Below, one piece after another: positions 37,184-47,409 of a stretch of DNA of 60,359 nucleotides. Both the position numbers and the translations under genes were made by a program. How positions within the stretch are numbered: position 1 is the first letter of the stretch; every line of letters begins with the position of its first letter. Location of the stretch: the NCBI GenBank assembly GCA_013151315.1, contig JAADIN010000265.1:1-60359 (forward strand), read 5' to 3'. The DNA comes from Planctomycetota bacterium. GTDB lineage: Bacteria; Planctomycetota; Planctomycetia; Pirellulales; Lacipirellulaceae. The notes below the pieces were generated by a model. The model made no database searches, had not been told where the DNA came from, and saw only the letters and a list, made by a program, of their open reading frames with translations.

Positions 37184-37486
37184 GATCTTTTTTCGCTTTT
37201 GTCTATTGGGTTGGGTCGCTGGGGAAACTCTTGGAAGAGCCTAAATCGTTCTTTGGGATGCCCGGGGCAATTTTGCTTTTTCGCGGTTGGCGTTGGCTCT
37301 TGCGCAAGCGACGGGGCCGTCGGCGCTAACCGCGTAAACTCCGTAGGCCCACGATTTTACGCCCTTTTGCCGGATTCTGCCAGTGGTGAAATAGGAGTCT
37401 GAAGAATGCGAGAAGCGAGTTATACTTGAAGATACGTAGCATGGCCCCCCGGCCCGAGTGAAAAGCCTCTCCGCCTAGGCGAAATC
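37184..37486. other. Divergent intergenic region between rpmG and the cyclase-like gene
   Basis: No gene is seen. It presumably carries both promoters. Confidence 0.5.
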
Positions 37487-39097
37487 GTGAATCCATTGCC
37501 CGTCGAAAACCTGACTCCGAGCCTCAGTTCCGTGGCGGGGGCTGGGTCTGTTTCGCCGGCAGGGCCTGTTTCTCCGGAGAAATCGGGCCGCCGTTCGGGC
37601 GTCCTTGGCCTTGTTGCTGCGACGGTCGCAGCGTGGGCCGGGGCAGGGCAGGCCTCTTCGTGGCTCGCCAGCATACTGGTCCACGGGGGCCTCTTGGGGC
37701 TCCTCTCGCTGATGATGTTTGTTTCACCTAGCGAGGGGCCTCGTCTTTGGTTGCAGGGGTCGCTCCAGCCGGAAATCGCCGAGACGCTCGATTTGGAATT
37801 GAGCACCCTTGCGGCATCGGGCGACGAAGTGAGCGAGTCGCAGGACTCGCTGGCGGCGTTTGCGGAGTTGGGAACTTTGGGGGCGGACCGAATCGTGGCG
37901 CCTCCGCAGCTAGAAAGTTTTGAAGTTGCCAGCAGTTCTCAGGTCTCCAGCCTCTCGATGGATTCGATCGGCGAGCCCCTTGCGTTGCGTGGGGGGGGGC
38001 TTCAGGGCCGGAAAATTGAGAATCGCCGCAACTTGGCGCTCGGCAATGGCGGCACGGCGGCAAGCGAATCGGCGGTGGAGAAAGGCTTGGCTTGGCTGGC
38101 GGCGCACCAAGGGGCCGACGGGGGTTGGCGGTTCAACTTAAAATTGTGTCCCCAGTGTCTTGGCGAATGCAGAGACTCGGGCGTTCTTGATACGACGACC
38201 GCCCCGACGGGGCTGGCGCTGCTTTGCTTTTTGGGGGCCGGCTATACGCAGCACGAGGGGCCCTACCAAGAGACGGTTTCCAAGGGACTTTATTATTTGA
38301 GTGATCGAATGGTATTGACCGACCAGGGAGGGGATTTGCGTGATACCTCGATGCTAGACAAGTTGAGCGAAGAGATGCCTTCTTTTCGCAAAAGCGGCGA
38401 CATGTATTCTCACGGCATCGCGACGCTTGCGCTCTGCGAAGCGTATGCGATGACTCGCGACGAAAGCATCCGCCTACCGGCGCAGGAGGCGGTGGATTTT
38501 ATTGTCCATGCCCAGCATTCCCAGGGAGGTTGGCGTTATGTGCCTGGGGAGCCGGGCGACACGACGGTCAGCGGTTGGCAAGTGACGGCCCTGAAAAGTG
38601 CGCTGCTGGGGAAATTAAAAGTGCCGCGTGGGGTTTGGTATCGAGCGTCGGATTATTTCGACAGTGTGCAGGACGATCGGGGGGCGACTTACGGCTATCA
38701 AGGGCCCTCGAAATCGCGGCCTTCGACGACCGTCGTTGGCCTGTTTAGCCGTATGATCCTCGGCTGGCCCCGCGAGCATCCGCCGCTGGTGAAGGGGATG
38801 TCGAAAATGGCCAAACAACAGCCCCATCAAAACAGCATGTATTTTAATTATTACGCCTCGCAGGCGATCTTTCACATGGGCGGACCGGGGTGGGAACGGT
38901 GGAATCCACGCATGCGGGAGTATCTGGTGAACTCGCAAGCGACCGAGGGCCACGAGGCGGGGAGCTGGTATTTTGATGAGGCGTGGAGCGACCACGGCGG
39001 CAGGCTGTATACAACGGCACTGTCGATTCTTACGCTGGAAGTCTATTACCGCTACATGCCGATGTACCAAGAAGCGTTTGTCGGCGACGCGCCGTAG
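37487..39097 (+). CDS. Prenyltransferase/squalene-cyclase-like repeat protein, membrane anchored
   Basis: A 536-aa protein. A cytoplasmic N-terminus of about 65 residues is followed by one membrane segment (LASILVHGGLLGLLSLMMFV), as in many planctomycete proteins of this type. From about 190 on it is an alpha-toroid with QGADGGWRF, HSQGGWRYVPG and YNYYASQAIFHMGG-type QW-like repeats. The DxDD of genuine squalene-hopene cyclases is not visible, so it is more likely a non-catalytic or diverged member. A short spacer with GATCT repeats follows. Confidence 0.85.
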   Translation: MNPLPVENLTPSLSSVAGAGSVSPAGPVSPEKSGRRSGVLGLVAATVAAWAGAGQASSWLASILVHGGLLGLLSLMMFVSPSEGPRLWLQGSLQPEIAETLDLELSTLAASGDEVSESQDSLAAFAELGTLGADRIVAPPQLESFEVASSSQVSSLSMDSIGEPLALRGGGLQGRKIENRRNLALGNGGTAASESAVEKGLAWLAAHQGADGGWRFNLKLCPQCLGECRDSGVLDTTTAPTGLALLCFLGAGYTQHEGPYQETVSKGLYYLSDRMVLTDQGGDLRDTSMLDKLSEEMPSFRKSGDMYSHGIATLALCEAYAMTRDESIRLPAQEAVDFIVHAQHSQGGWRYVPGEPGDTTVSGWQVTALKSALLGKLKVPRGVWYRASDYFDSVQDDRGATYGYQGPSKSRPSTTVVGLFSRMILGWPREHPPLVKGMSKMAKQQPHQNSMYFNYYASQAIFHMGGPGWERWNPRMREYLVNSQATEGHEAGSWYFDEAWSDHGGRLYTTALSILTLEVYYRYMPMYQEAFVGDAP

Positions 39098-39376
39098 CAA
39101 ATAGCCGAGCGATCTAACAGAATAGCCGCGATCTGACAGATCGCCGGAGCGAAAAGGCCCGCATCGGTTGCGTTTTGTGAACAACGCGCTCGGCCGGTGT
39201 GGCAGGTAGTCAACCTTGCCATCGCAAAACGCTCTTCTACCGCTACTTCTTGGCGAGACGCAACTCCTTTCCAGTAATCAGGTTGCGCTTATTTTCTTCG
39301 GCGAAAAACGGCTTCCCGGCACGGGCTCTGCAATAGGGCGAGCAGACGATTCCAAGCTGGCCCCGAGGAAGTAGCC

Positions 39377-40960
39377 GTGCCAATCAACCGATCTCCAAAG
39401 CAAAAGACCGTTTCCCCGAGGAAGAGCCAACCCCATGGCAACGTCAGGACGAACGGGAAGAAGAGCCCCGGCCTTGATCGTCTTAATGGCTCGGCCGTTA
39501 AGGGAGTCGCGAACGGCGACGATTCGAGCAGCAGAAGTGAAGGACCGACTTCCGGGAGCAGCTCCGCGATTGACGATCCGGTACGGATGTATCTGATGCA
39601 GATGGGCGAAATTCCGATGCTCACCCGCGAGTCGGAAGTGTCGTCGGCCAAGCAGATCGAAGCGACCCGAACCAGGTTCCGCAGGACCATGCTCTCCAAC
39701 GACTTTGTGCTTCATGGAGCGGTCGATCTTCTGCAAAAGGTGGCTGATGGCAATCTACGGCTCGACCGAACCATTGAGATCTCGGTGACCAACATCCCCG
39801 AGAAAAAGCGAACGCTCAAGCGAATTGTACCCAACCTGATCACGATTCGCCAACTCTTGGCACAAAACCAAGTCGACTATCGAACCGTAGTCAGCCGTCG
39901 GGCGACTGAGGCTCAGCAGCATGCGGCATGGCGACGGCTCGTCTGCCGGCGAAATAAAGCCGTGCGACTGGTCGAAGAACTCAATCTGCGAATCCAACGG
40001 TTGTTGCCGATCATGGAACAATTGCACGAGATTTCGGATCGCATGTTGAGCGTCAAAGAGCAGTTGCAGCATCCTGAAAAGTTGCTGCACCCGGGCTTGC
40101 AGAATGAATTTACGGAAGAGCTTCGCTATCTGATGCGGATCACCCTAGAAACGCCATCGACACTGGCTCGTGCGAAGGCCCGTTGTCTCGACCGCAAAGG
40201 AGCCTACGACGCAGCGAAACGTGATCTTTCGGCAGCCAATTTACGGCTGGTTGTTTCGATTGCAAAGCGATATCGCAACCGAGGAATGAGCTTTCTTGAC
40301 TTGATTCAGGAAGGGAATACGGGCCTGATGCGAGCGGTCGACAAGTTTGAGCATGCTCGCGGCTACAAGTTTTCGACCTACGCGACTTGGTGGATCCGTC
40401 AGGCAATCACCCGTGCGATTGCTGACCAAAGTCGTACGATCCGGCTTCCCGTGCATATGATCGACACGATGAGCAAGATTCGCATCGCCTCGGCAGAATT
40501 TGTTCAAGAGTTTGGCCGCGAGCCAAATCCTGAAGAGATCGCAGAGCGAGCGGGGCTCTCCATCGAAGATGCCAAGTGCGTCCACAAAATGACTCGCCAG
40601 CCGCTGTCGCTCGACCAGCCGGTAGGCGATCACGAGGAGAACTACTTTGGCGAGTTTCTTGAAGAGAAGTGCGTCGAAGACCCGCTCTACGACACGAATT
40701 TGGAAGCGCTCAAACGTCGTCTGGAAGAAGTGATGGCAGATCTCTCCTATCGCGAGCGAGAAATCATTCGCCTCCGTTACGGTTTGGCCGATGGGTATAC
40801 TTATACGCTCGAAGAGGTCGGCAAAATTTTCTCGGTCACTCGCGAACGGGTTCGACAGATCGAGTCCAAAGCGGTCCGAAAGCTCCAGTCGCCCAACCGT
40901 TCGCACTCGCTGGCGGGCTTTCTTGATGGGTACGAGCCGACTCTGGTCGATGTGACGTGA
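39377..40960 (+). CDS. RpoD/SigA-type RNA polymerase sigma factor
   Basis: A 527-aa sigma-70. A basic low-complexity N-terminus leads to region 1.2 (DDPVRMYLMQMGEIPMLT). A non-conserved insert lies at about 120-270. Region 2 reads NLRLVVSIAKRYRNRGMSFL with the -10 recognition helix YATWWIRQAITRAIADQSRT. Region 3 and region 4 follow (EEVGKIFSVTRERVRQIES). The GTG start at 39377 has GAGGAAG 5 nt upstream. Whether it is the housekeeping factor or an extra RpoD-like one cannot be told, because planctomycetes often carry several. Confidence 0.93.
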   Translation: MPINRSPKQKTVSPRKSQPHGNVRTNGKKSPGLDRLNGSAVKGVANGDDSSSRSEGPTSGSSSAIDDPVRMYLMQMGEIPMLTRESEVSSAKQIEATRTRFRRTMLSNDFVLHGAVDLLQKVADGNLRLDRTIEISVTNIPEKKRTLKRIVPNLITIRQLLAQNQVDYRTVVSRRATEAQQHAAWRRLVCRRNKAVRLVEELNLRIQRLLPIMEQLHEISDRMLSVKEQLQHPEKLLHPGLQNEFTEELRYLMRITLETPSTLARAKARCLDRKGAYDAAKRDLSAANLRLVVSIAKRYRNRGMSFLDLIQEGNTGLMRAVDKFEHARGYKFSTYATWWIRQAITRAIADQSRTIRLPVHMIDTMSKIRIASAEFVQEFGREPNPEEIAERAGLSIEDAKCVHKMTRQPLSLDQPVGDHEENYFGEFLEEKCVEDPLYDTNLEALKRRLEEVMADLSYREREIIRLRYGLADGYTYTLEEVGKIFSVTRERVRQIESKAVRKLQSPNRSHSLAGFLDGYEPTLVDVT

Positions 40961-41031
40961 GGTAGCGATTAGCCAAGGGAAAAGCCAACCGTTAGTGCCG
41001 CGACGAGAGTATTTTTTTTGCGATCGCTGCT

Positions 41032-41208
41032 ATGTACATTTTCGTAATCGATAACTGGTACGGCTACGACGCACCACCGAAGGGCCGACACAAAAATAGT
41101 CGTGTCGTTTCGATTCGCTCGACGGATGGCGGCAAGACCTGGAGTGAACCCGTCTCCATGCCATCGCCTTTCAAGTATTACGACCGCGCGTGCCAAACCT
41201 ATTCGTGA
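41032..41208 (+). pseudogene. Fragment of a sialidase/BNR-repeat protein
   Basis: A 58-codon open frame contains IRSTDGGKTWSEPVSMPSP, an Asp-box (SxDxGxTW), preceded by a beta-strand VIDNWYGYD. It stops soon after. A real BNR protein needs several such blades, so this is a remnant. The protein at 41312 follows. Confidence 0.7.
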
Positions 41209-41311
41209 GGATCGTCAGGGAATTGACATTCTCTTTCCAAGCAGAGTATTATTGAACGGTGAATAAAACGGTATCGTCGAGCCTTGGTACAAAAAACATA
41301 GGTCTGAAAAA

Positions 41312-43933
41312 ATGAGCCGATTCAAGCTAGGATTGACCTGTTGCCTGTTGCTCCTGGCTGCGCCTGGGTTCGCACAGCCCGAGGGCGAGCCGATCGCTGG
41401 CGGAGGCGCGGAGGCGAATGTTCGTTTTCTTTTGCCGCCGACGGATCAGGTCGAGCCGAATTGGACCAGATCGCAAAAAAAGCACGGCTACGTTGTCTAT
41501 ACCGAGATTTACAACCACGCCCTATGGCCCAAACAGATCCCCAAAAAGTCGCAGATTGTTCGCAGCGTGACATGCCGCATGGCGCGCAATGAGTACGAGC
41601 CGATCCAGATCGGCGTGTACGGCGTGGGCAATAGTGAACCACTGAAACAGGTCCGGGCGGCTGTCGATATCGACTTGCCCTTTCAAGTTCGCTTCATCAA
41701 GTCCAGCCAGCGCACGCCCAAGGCTAAGGAATTAAAGCACCTTGGCGCAACGCTCACTCCGAACCTACTGCGACTCGGCAACACGCATGAATCGATCGAG
41801 CCTGGCCACACCGGTGCGTTCTGGATCACGTTCTATGCCTCGGAAAATGCGAAGCCTGGCAAGCACAAGGGTACGATCACGATTTCCGCCAAAGGCAAGC
41901 CTGACACGACGCTCCGTATTGTCGTCGAGGTTCTGCCGCTCCGCCTGCCTAAATCTGATATTGCGTTTGGCATGTATCACTACCGCGTCACGAACTGGAT
42001 GAATGATCCGGAATATGCCAAGAAAATCCATCGCGACATGGCGCGGCACGGCATGAACAGTTCCACGCTCTGCTTGTACAAGCAGCCGATTCGTTACGAA
42101 AACAACCGCCTGCTATTTCCCTTGGAGGACAAATCTCGACTGCACAACTGGATGGATAGTGGGATGGCGCGCCCTGACATGCCGGTTATGCTTTTAGAGA
42201 ATCATTTAATCAACTGGGCTTCCGGCAACGTCAATGACCAACTGAGCGCCGAACAGAAGCAGGACATCGCCAAGCAGTATATGGCGTTTGCGCAAGACGA
42301 GGGGTTTCCCGAGCTTCTCGCGTACCTGACCGATGAACCAAGCCTTGATCAGCCGCCTAGTTATTTTTCTTGGGCGACCGGCTGGAAGAAGACTCCGATG
42401 CGCACCGTGGCAGCGTTGAGCGGCAAAGCGGCTGTGGGATTCGGACACATGCACGATGTGTGGGTAGTGCATACGGGCCAGATCTCGCCCGAAATGGTAC
42501 GCGAAGCGTGGCGGCAAGGTGCCGAGGTTTGGACCTATTCCATTGCCATGGGCAATTACAACGTTCACTCGAACCGCTACCGGGACGGGATCTACACCTG
42601 GGCGCTTCGACTTCGCGGTAACTTTCAGTGGGCTTACTTTCACGAAGAGCGCTATATCGAATACGGCGTCGAAGGTCCCGATCCACGGATTTCCTGGGAA
42701 GGTCGTCGCGAAGGCATTGATGATTACCGCTATCTGACGATGCTCGAAGCGTTGGCGGATCGGGCCGAAGCAGATAACGAAACGGCCCAAGAGGCCAAAG
42801 TCTGGCTTGCCGAATTGCGCGAGAATGTTGATCTGGGATTCTATCACGGATTCAACGGCAGTTCGCGCGTTGACGGACCGTTTTGCTATCCCGCTCCGAA
42901 TCTGGAACTCGAAGACTATGACCGCATTCGCGCAAAGGCGGCCGACTATTGCATCCAACTCGGCGGCGATCAACTTGATCGCTTCACACCTACGCCTTAC
43001 GTTCTCAGCGGCGCAGCCAAGTGGGAGGCGCGGCCATTTGAACGCGAGACGGTTGACGCCTGCATCACCGGGCTGACTGATTCTGACATGCAAGTGCGCC
43101 GCGCGGCGGCAGCTTCGCTTGCCGAGCGAGGCGAAGCGGGGCTGCCCGCTGTTGAGAAGCTTAAAATGCAGCTGTCTGACGTAGACGTGCGCCTGATCGC
43201 GGCACGCGCGTTGCAGGCCATCGGCCCGAAGGCCCCTGGCGCTGCCGATGCGATTGCAGTTCTGTTCGACGACGACGACACTTTCACCCGTATGGTCGCC
43301 GCCAGGGCGCTTGGCGACCTCGGAGAACAATCTGTCGCAGGTTTGCGCAAAGCACTGCGAGATAGCAATTCACAAGTGGTGAATATCGCCGGCCACGCCT
43401 TGGGCGATATTGGTCCCGCCGCCGCGCCTGCCGTTCCTGATCTCATTCCGCTTATCAGCAATGACAACGAAAAGGTCCGCCGCGCTGCATACTCCGCCAT
43501 TGTTGGCATCGGCCCCGGCGCGGTAGCCGCCACCGACGCGCTCGCCCTCCAGTTTAAAAACAACGATCGCCCCAACCCCTACATCGCCTGGGCCATTGGA
43601 GCCATCGGTCCCGGCGCTAAGGCCGCGATCCCCGCACTCGAAAAGAGACGCGACACGCGTTACTGGTCCGTGGCAATCAACGCAGCCCTGTTTCGCATTC
43701 GTGGAGAAAAGGCCGACCTCGACGCCATTGTCCAACTCCTACGTGAACCGGGCGGTAGCTACGCCCGCGAGTATGTCGGCAAGGGACTGGAAAAACTCGG
43801 TGCCGAGGCCGCTCCGATCGCTGACGACGTTCGTGATTTTCTCAAAGAGCAGGGTGATGAGTTCGCCAAGAAAAAGGCCGCCCTGGTCGCCTCGCTGAAT
43901 CGGTACTTGGACAAAGTGAAGGCCTCGGAATAA
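41312..43933 (+). CDS. Secreted DUF4091-like glycosidase-fold protein with C-terminal HEAT repeats
   Basis: An 873-aa exported protein with signal peptide (LGLTCCLLLLAAPGFAQPE). A beta-sandwich N-terminal part (about 40-215) is followed by a TIM-barrel-like region. This carries RDMARHGMNSSTL and LAYLTDEPSL, and later YTWALRLRGNFQWAYFHEERY and GPDPRISWEGRREGIDDYRYL, the DUF4091 signature region. Residues about 570-870 are HEAT/PBS-lyase-like repeats (VRRAAAASLAERGEAGLPAV). The barrel could act on polysaccharides, and the HEAT part probably binds protein. Confidence 0.85.
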   Translation: MSRFKLGLTCCLLLLAAPGFAQPEGEPIAGGGAEANVRFLLPPTDQVEPNWTRSQKKHGYVVYTEIYNHALWPKQIPKKSQIVRSVTCRMARNEYEPIQIGVYGVGNSEPLKQVRAAVDIDLPFQVRFIKSSQRTPKAKELKHLGATLTPNLLRLGNTHESIEPGHTGAFWITFYASENAKPGKHKGTITISAKGKPDTTLRIVVEVLPLRLPKSDIAFGMYHYRVTNWMNDPEYAKKIHRDMARHGMNSSTLCLYKQPIRYENNRLLFPLEDKSRLHNWMDSGMARPDMPVMLLENHLINWASGNVNDQLSAEQKQDIAKQYMAFAQDEGFPELLAYLTDEPSLDQPPSYFSWATGWKKTPMRTVAALSGKAAVGFGHMHDVWVVHTGQISPEMVREAWRQGAEVWTYSIAMGNYNVHSNRYRDGIYTWALRLRGNFQWAYFHEERYIEYGVEGPDPRISWEGRREGIDDYRYLTMLEALADRAEADNETAQEAKVWLAELRENVDLGFYHGFNGSSRVDGPFCYPAPNLELEDYDRIRAKAADYCIQLGGDQLDRFTPTPYVLSGAAKWEARPFERETVDACITGLTDSDMQVRRAAAASLAERGEAGLPAVEKLKMQLSDVDVRLIAARALQAIGPKAPGAADAIAVLFDDDDTFTRMVAARALGDLGEQSVAGLRKALRDSNSQVVNIAGHALGDIGPAAAPAVPDLIPLISNDNEKVRRAAYSAIVGIGPGAVAATDALALQFKNNDRPNPYIAWAIGAIGPGAKAAIPALEKRRDTRYWSVAINAALFRIRGEKADLDAIVQLLREPGGSYAREYVGKGLEKLGAEAAPIADDVRDFLKEQGDEFAKKKAALVASLNRYLDKVKASE

Positions 43934-44171
43934 CTGGGGACATACCGACGGCCTCGAGGTTATGAGACGCTACTTGGAACCAGTGGAAATACTCAAATAC
44001 CACGGGAATAATGGCAATCTACCATCGGTTCGGTTAACAAATTCATCGTTGCCTCCATGCAACGGAGGGACAAAGGGAGCCGGAGACTCGCAGGATTGGA
44101 GGAATCTCGGTATGCCAGTCTCGATAACCTGACTAACGGATCATCGAATGCCGCAGTAAAACAAAGTCGTT

Positions 44172-45568
44172 TTACAACTCCAGCCCAAGATAGTCCCGCG
44201 CATTCCCAAAACAGATATTGCGAATCATCGGCCCTAGTAGCGAGTCGTCGTCGGGGATTGCCCCTCGCTCGATATCGGTCCCGAGCAAATCACACAAGCA
44301 GCGGCGAAAATATTCGTGGCGTGGATAGGAAAGTAGCGAACGCGAATCGGTGAGCATTCCCACGAATCGCGACAGCAGGCCTTGGCTCGAAAGCGTGTTG
44401 AGCTGGCTCTGCATGCCCTCCCATTGGTCTAAAAACCACCAGCCGCTGCCCCATTGAATTTTTCCTGCGATGCCGTCGCCTTGGAAATTGCCGATCATCG
44501 TGGCGAACACTGCGTTGTCGGCTGGGTTGATGTTGTAAAGGATCGTCTTCGGCAGGGCGTTTTCTTGGTCCAGTCGGCCAAGGTACGCCGACAGCAAGTT
44601 GGCTTGCGGTAGGTCGCCCATCGAATCGCAGCCGATGTCGGGGCCGATTTTGTTCAGCAGTCGGGTGTTGTTGTTTCGCAGCGGGCCGATGTGCAGTTGC
44701 TTGGTCCAACCGCGTTCGGCATCCCAACGGCCAAAATGCAACATCATGTGTGACGCAAATAGGTGCTGCTCGGTACGAGTCACCTCGTTGCCATCGCGAG
44801 CTCGACTAAAAATAAGTGCCGCTTGTTCGTCATCGATAAACGAGGCATAGCACCGCTCCAGCCCGTGATCTGAAAGTCGACAGCCATGTTCATGGAAATA
44901 GTCGTGCCGCTTTTTCAACGCGGCGAGCAAGTCGTCGAGCGTTCGGATATCGACATCGGCGGCCGTAGCCAACTTTTCGAGCCAAGGATTAAATTCATCG
45001 GGCTCGTCGATGCGCAGAGCTGCATCGGGTCGAAATGTAGGATAGACCTTCGTCGGTAAGTCGCTGCTAGCGATTGCCCGGTGATGCGCCAAATCGTCGG
45101 TCGGGTCGTCGGTGGTGCAGACACAACGAAGGTTTTGAGAATGCCTCGCGAGGTGAGCTCGTCGCTTTGGAGTTTTTCGCCCGCTTGTTCCCAAATGCGA
45201 GGGGCCGATTTCTCGTCAAGCAGCTCGTCGATGTCAAAATACCGCTTCAGCTCCATGTGGGTCCAGTGGTAAAGCGGATTGCGCAGCGTATGGGGCACCG
45301 TGCGGGCCCAGGCGAGGAATTTGTCGTAGGGCTCCGCGTCGCCCGTGCAGAGTGATTCTTCAACGCCATTGGCCCGCATGGCCCGCCATTTGTAGTGGTC
45401 GCCTTCGAGCCAGATTTCAGCCAAATTCTCGAAGCGGCGATTGCTGGCGAGGTCCTGCGGCGGCAAATGCGTGTGGTAGTCAAGAATTGGCTCGCCGGCG
45501 GCGAATTCATGGTAAAGCCGTCGGGCGGCTGCGGTTTGCAGCAAAAAATCTTCGTGGATGAATGCCAT
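44172..45568 (-). pseudogene. uxaC: Uronate isomerase, frameshifted
   Basis: The enzyme converts D-glucuronate or galacturonate to the ketose in uronic acid breakdown. The N-terminal part (MAFIHEDFLLQ, LDYHTHLPPQD metal-binding His pair) runs from 45568 to about 45120. The C-terminal part resumes with CTTDDPTDDLAHH and ends NARDYLGLEL at 44172. The break is at about 45117-45125: GTT GTG is followed by two extra nucleotides before TGC ACC ACC GAC. The total length is 3n+2 and otherwise matches the family (about 465 codons). Either a recent inactivation or a sequencing error. No neighbours of the uronate pathway are present. Confidence 0.9.
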
Positions 45569-45688
45569 GGGAGCGCCATCTGGAGTCGGCCAAAGCCAAG
45601 GGGTTGCAATCTCTTGGCTTTGGCTGGGCCTAAAAAACGAGCCGTTTGCACTACGCCTATCGTAGTGCAACCGGCTCATCGGGAAAGG

Positions 45689-45760
45689 AGGCGCCGGGCG
45701 GATTCGAACCGCCGATGTCGGATTTGCAATCCGATGCCTTAGCCACTTGGCCACGGCGCC
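45689..45760 (-). tRNA. tRNA-Cys (anticodon GCA)
   Basis: The cloverleaf can be drawn. Acceptor GGCGCCG/CGGCGCC with discriminator U, the Cys identity base. Anticodon arm TCGGA-TTGCAAA-TCCGA gives GCA. T arm GGCGG-TTCGAAT-CCGCC. CCA is not encoded. The integrase-bearing island starts on its 5' side. Confidence 0.95.
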
Positions 45761-45831
45761 CTTGCTTGTTTTTATAGGTATTTTCTATAACATTTGAGGA
45801 GGGCGTAATTTTGTGATACGCGTTTTGACAC

Positions 45832-45873
45832 TGTACGCCCGGCAGTACGCCCGTGTACGCCCGGCAGTACGCC
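45832..45873. repeat. Two 20-bp direct repeats upstream of the integrase
   Basis: TGTACGCCCGGCAGTACGCC occurs at 45832-45851 and 45854-45873, with further GTACGCC half units around them. The position just before the recombinase gene fits recombinase arm-type sites or an operator (inference). Confidence 0.75.
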
Positions 45874-45975
45874 GTCAGTACACCCGTTGTTATCGGCACT
45901 ATCCAAAATCTGGTTTACCTGAATTATCATCACTGCCCCAAGAATCCGATTTTCAATCGAGAGAGGCCCTATCTT

Positions 45976-47409
45976 ATGAAAACCGCCAAACCTGACAAGC
46001 CCACGCCTAATTTCCCCTTATACGCCCATGCCCGTGGCTATTGGGCCAAGAAAATCAAAGGGAAACTGAAGTATTTTGGGAAGTGGGATGACCCAGATGG
46101 GGCTTTAGCCGACTACCACAAATTTATAGATGAGACACAAAAGCAGATCAGGGGTCCGTTGACGGTCTCTCAACGAGATTGGCGGAAAAAGATCCCTAAG
46201 AATTTGCCCAAGGGCTTCCCGCTCACCGCGTGCGCCCCAGGCAGATGGAAGAAAGTCATCAACGGGCGCGCCCATTACTTTGGCCCAATCGAAGATCCCA
46301 CGGGTGCCCTTCTCAAATACAGCGAGCAAAAAGATGATCTTGTTGCAGGACGCGTCCCCAAAGATCATCGAGACCAGATTGGGGACGAGATCACCTTAGG
46401 GTCATTGATCAACCATTATCTTCATACAATGGATGCACGACTTACCAGGGGGACTCTTGTCAAACGTAGTTTCCGAGAGATGGAACGCGCCTCGGCACGG
46501 TTGGTTCGCTTCTTTGGGCCGAATCAAATTGTCGAAGAACTTCGGGCCACAGATTTTGACCGGTATGCAGCGAGTCTGCCAAAGAATTGGTGCCTTATTA
46601 CTTTTCGGAATCTGGTTCGCGACACCAAGGCGATTTTTAATTATGCCGCGAGCCCCGACGTGCAACTCATCGAACGTCCTATCCCTTTCGGAAAAGTATT
46701 CAAAAAACCTTCCGATCGAGATTTACGAGTCGAGGCAAACAAAAAGCCAGCCAAGTTTTTTGATGCCAAGCAAATCCGAACTCTCCTTAAAACGACGACT
46801 AATCTTCAATTGAAAGCCATGATTTTATTGGCAATCAACTGTGGCTTTGGGACCAAGGATATCGCGGATTTTACTTTTGGGACCCTTGATTTGGAGAAAG
46901 GTTGGATCGACAATCCACGAGAAAAGACCGGGTTGCCCCGGCGATCCCCCCTCTGGCCCGAAACCATCAAGGCTCTTGAACTAGCAATCGAAATACGTCC
47001 GACGCCTAAGGAGGGGCACGAAGATTTTGTTTTCCTAACGAGGCAAAGGAACCATTTCTATTTGCACAACGCATCAGCTATCGGGAAGACTTTCCAAACA
47101 CTTATGGAAGAATGCAACCTTTGGGTGAAAACTCGTGGGTTCAATAGTTTTCGCCACGTCTTTCAAACCATTGGTGAAGAAACCGGGGAGCTTACGGCCA
47201 CTTCCTTCATGATGGGACACTGCCCTTCACAACGAGATATGAGCGCAGTCTATCGAGAGCAAATCGCCGACTGGAGGTTAGAGAAGGTGTCTAATTACGT
47301 CCATGATTGGTTGTTTAAGCCAACCATCACACCGACTTCTCCAAGAACATCGAAACCCAGTCTGGGACTGTATCGTGGGGACGAGAAGACTTCCGAGGAA
47401 GTGGCCTAA
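45976..47409 (+). CDS. Tyrosine recombinase/integrase, planctomycete type
   Basis: A 477-aa site-specific recombinase. An N-terminal Lys-rich DNA-binding region contains two Y-F-G repeats (GKLKYFGKWDD, RAHYFGPIED). A SAM-like core-binding domain spans about 130-240. The catalytic domain begins near 270. RII is in FNSFRHVFQT (about residue 391), the histidine is in MMGHCPSQ (about 414), and the nucleophile tyrosine is in MSAVYREQ (about 426). The usual Arg I motif (G-x-R) reads INCGFGTKDIA, with lysine or none. The ATG at 45976 is chosen. An upstream GTG at 45853 would read the direct repeats. Confidence 0.9.
   Translation: MKTAKPDKPTPNFPLYAHARGYWAKKIKGKLKYFGKWDDPDGALADYHKFIDETQKQIRGPLTVSQRDWRKKIPKNLPKGFPLTACAPGRWKKVINGRAHYFGPIEDPTGALLKYSEQKDDLVAGRVPKDHRDQIGDEITLGSLINHYLHTMDARLTRGTLVKRSFREMERASARLVRFFGPNQIVEELRATDFDRYAASLPKNWCLITFRNLVRDTKAIFNYAASPDVQLIERPIPFGKVFKKPSDRDLRVEANKKPAKFFDAKQIRTLLKTTTNLQLKAMILLAINCGFGTKDIADFTFGTLDLEKGWIDNPREKTGLPRRSPLWPETIKALELAIEIRPTPKEGHEDFVFLTRQRNHFYLHNASAIGKTFQTLMEECNLWVKTRGFNSFRHVFQTIGEETGELTATSFMMGHCPSQRDMSAVYREQIADWRLEKVSNYVHDWLFKPTITPTSPRTSKPSLGLYRGDEKTSEEVA

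Noticed and set aside
45569..45754. N-terminal extension of the uronate isomerase frame
   Set aside because: Codons 1-25 of the extended frame are the translated tRNA-Cys gene and cannot be coding. The start at 45568 is used.
45832..45873. CRISPR-like array
   Set aside because: Only two repeat copies with a 2-nt gap and no spacers. No CRISPR array was seen anywhere in the window.
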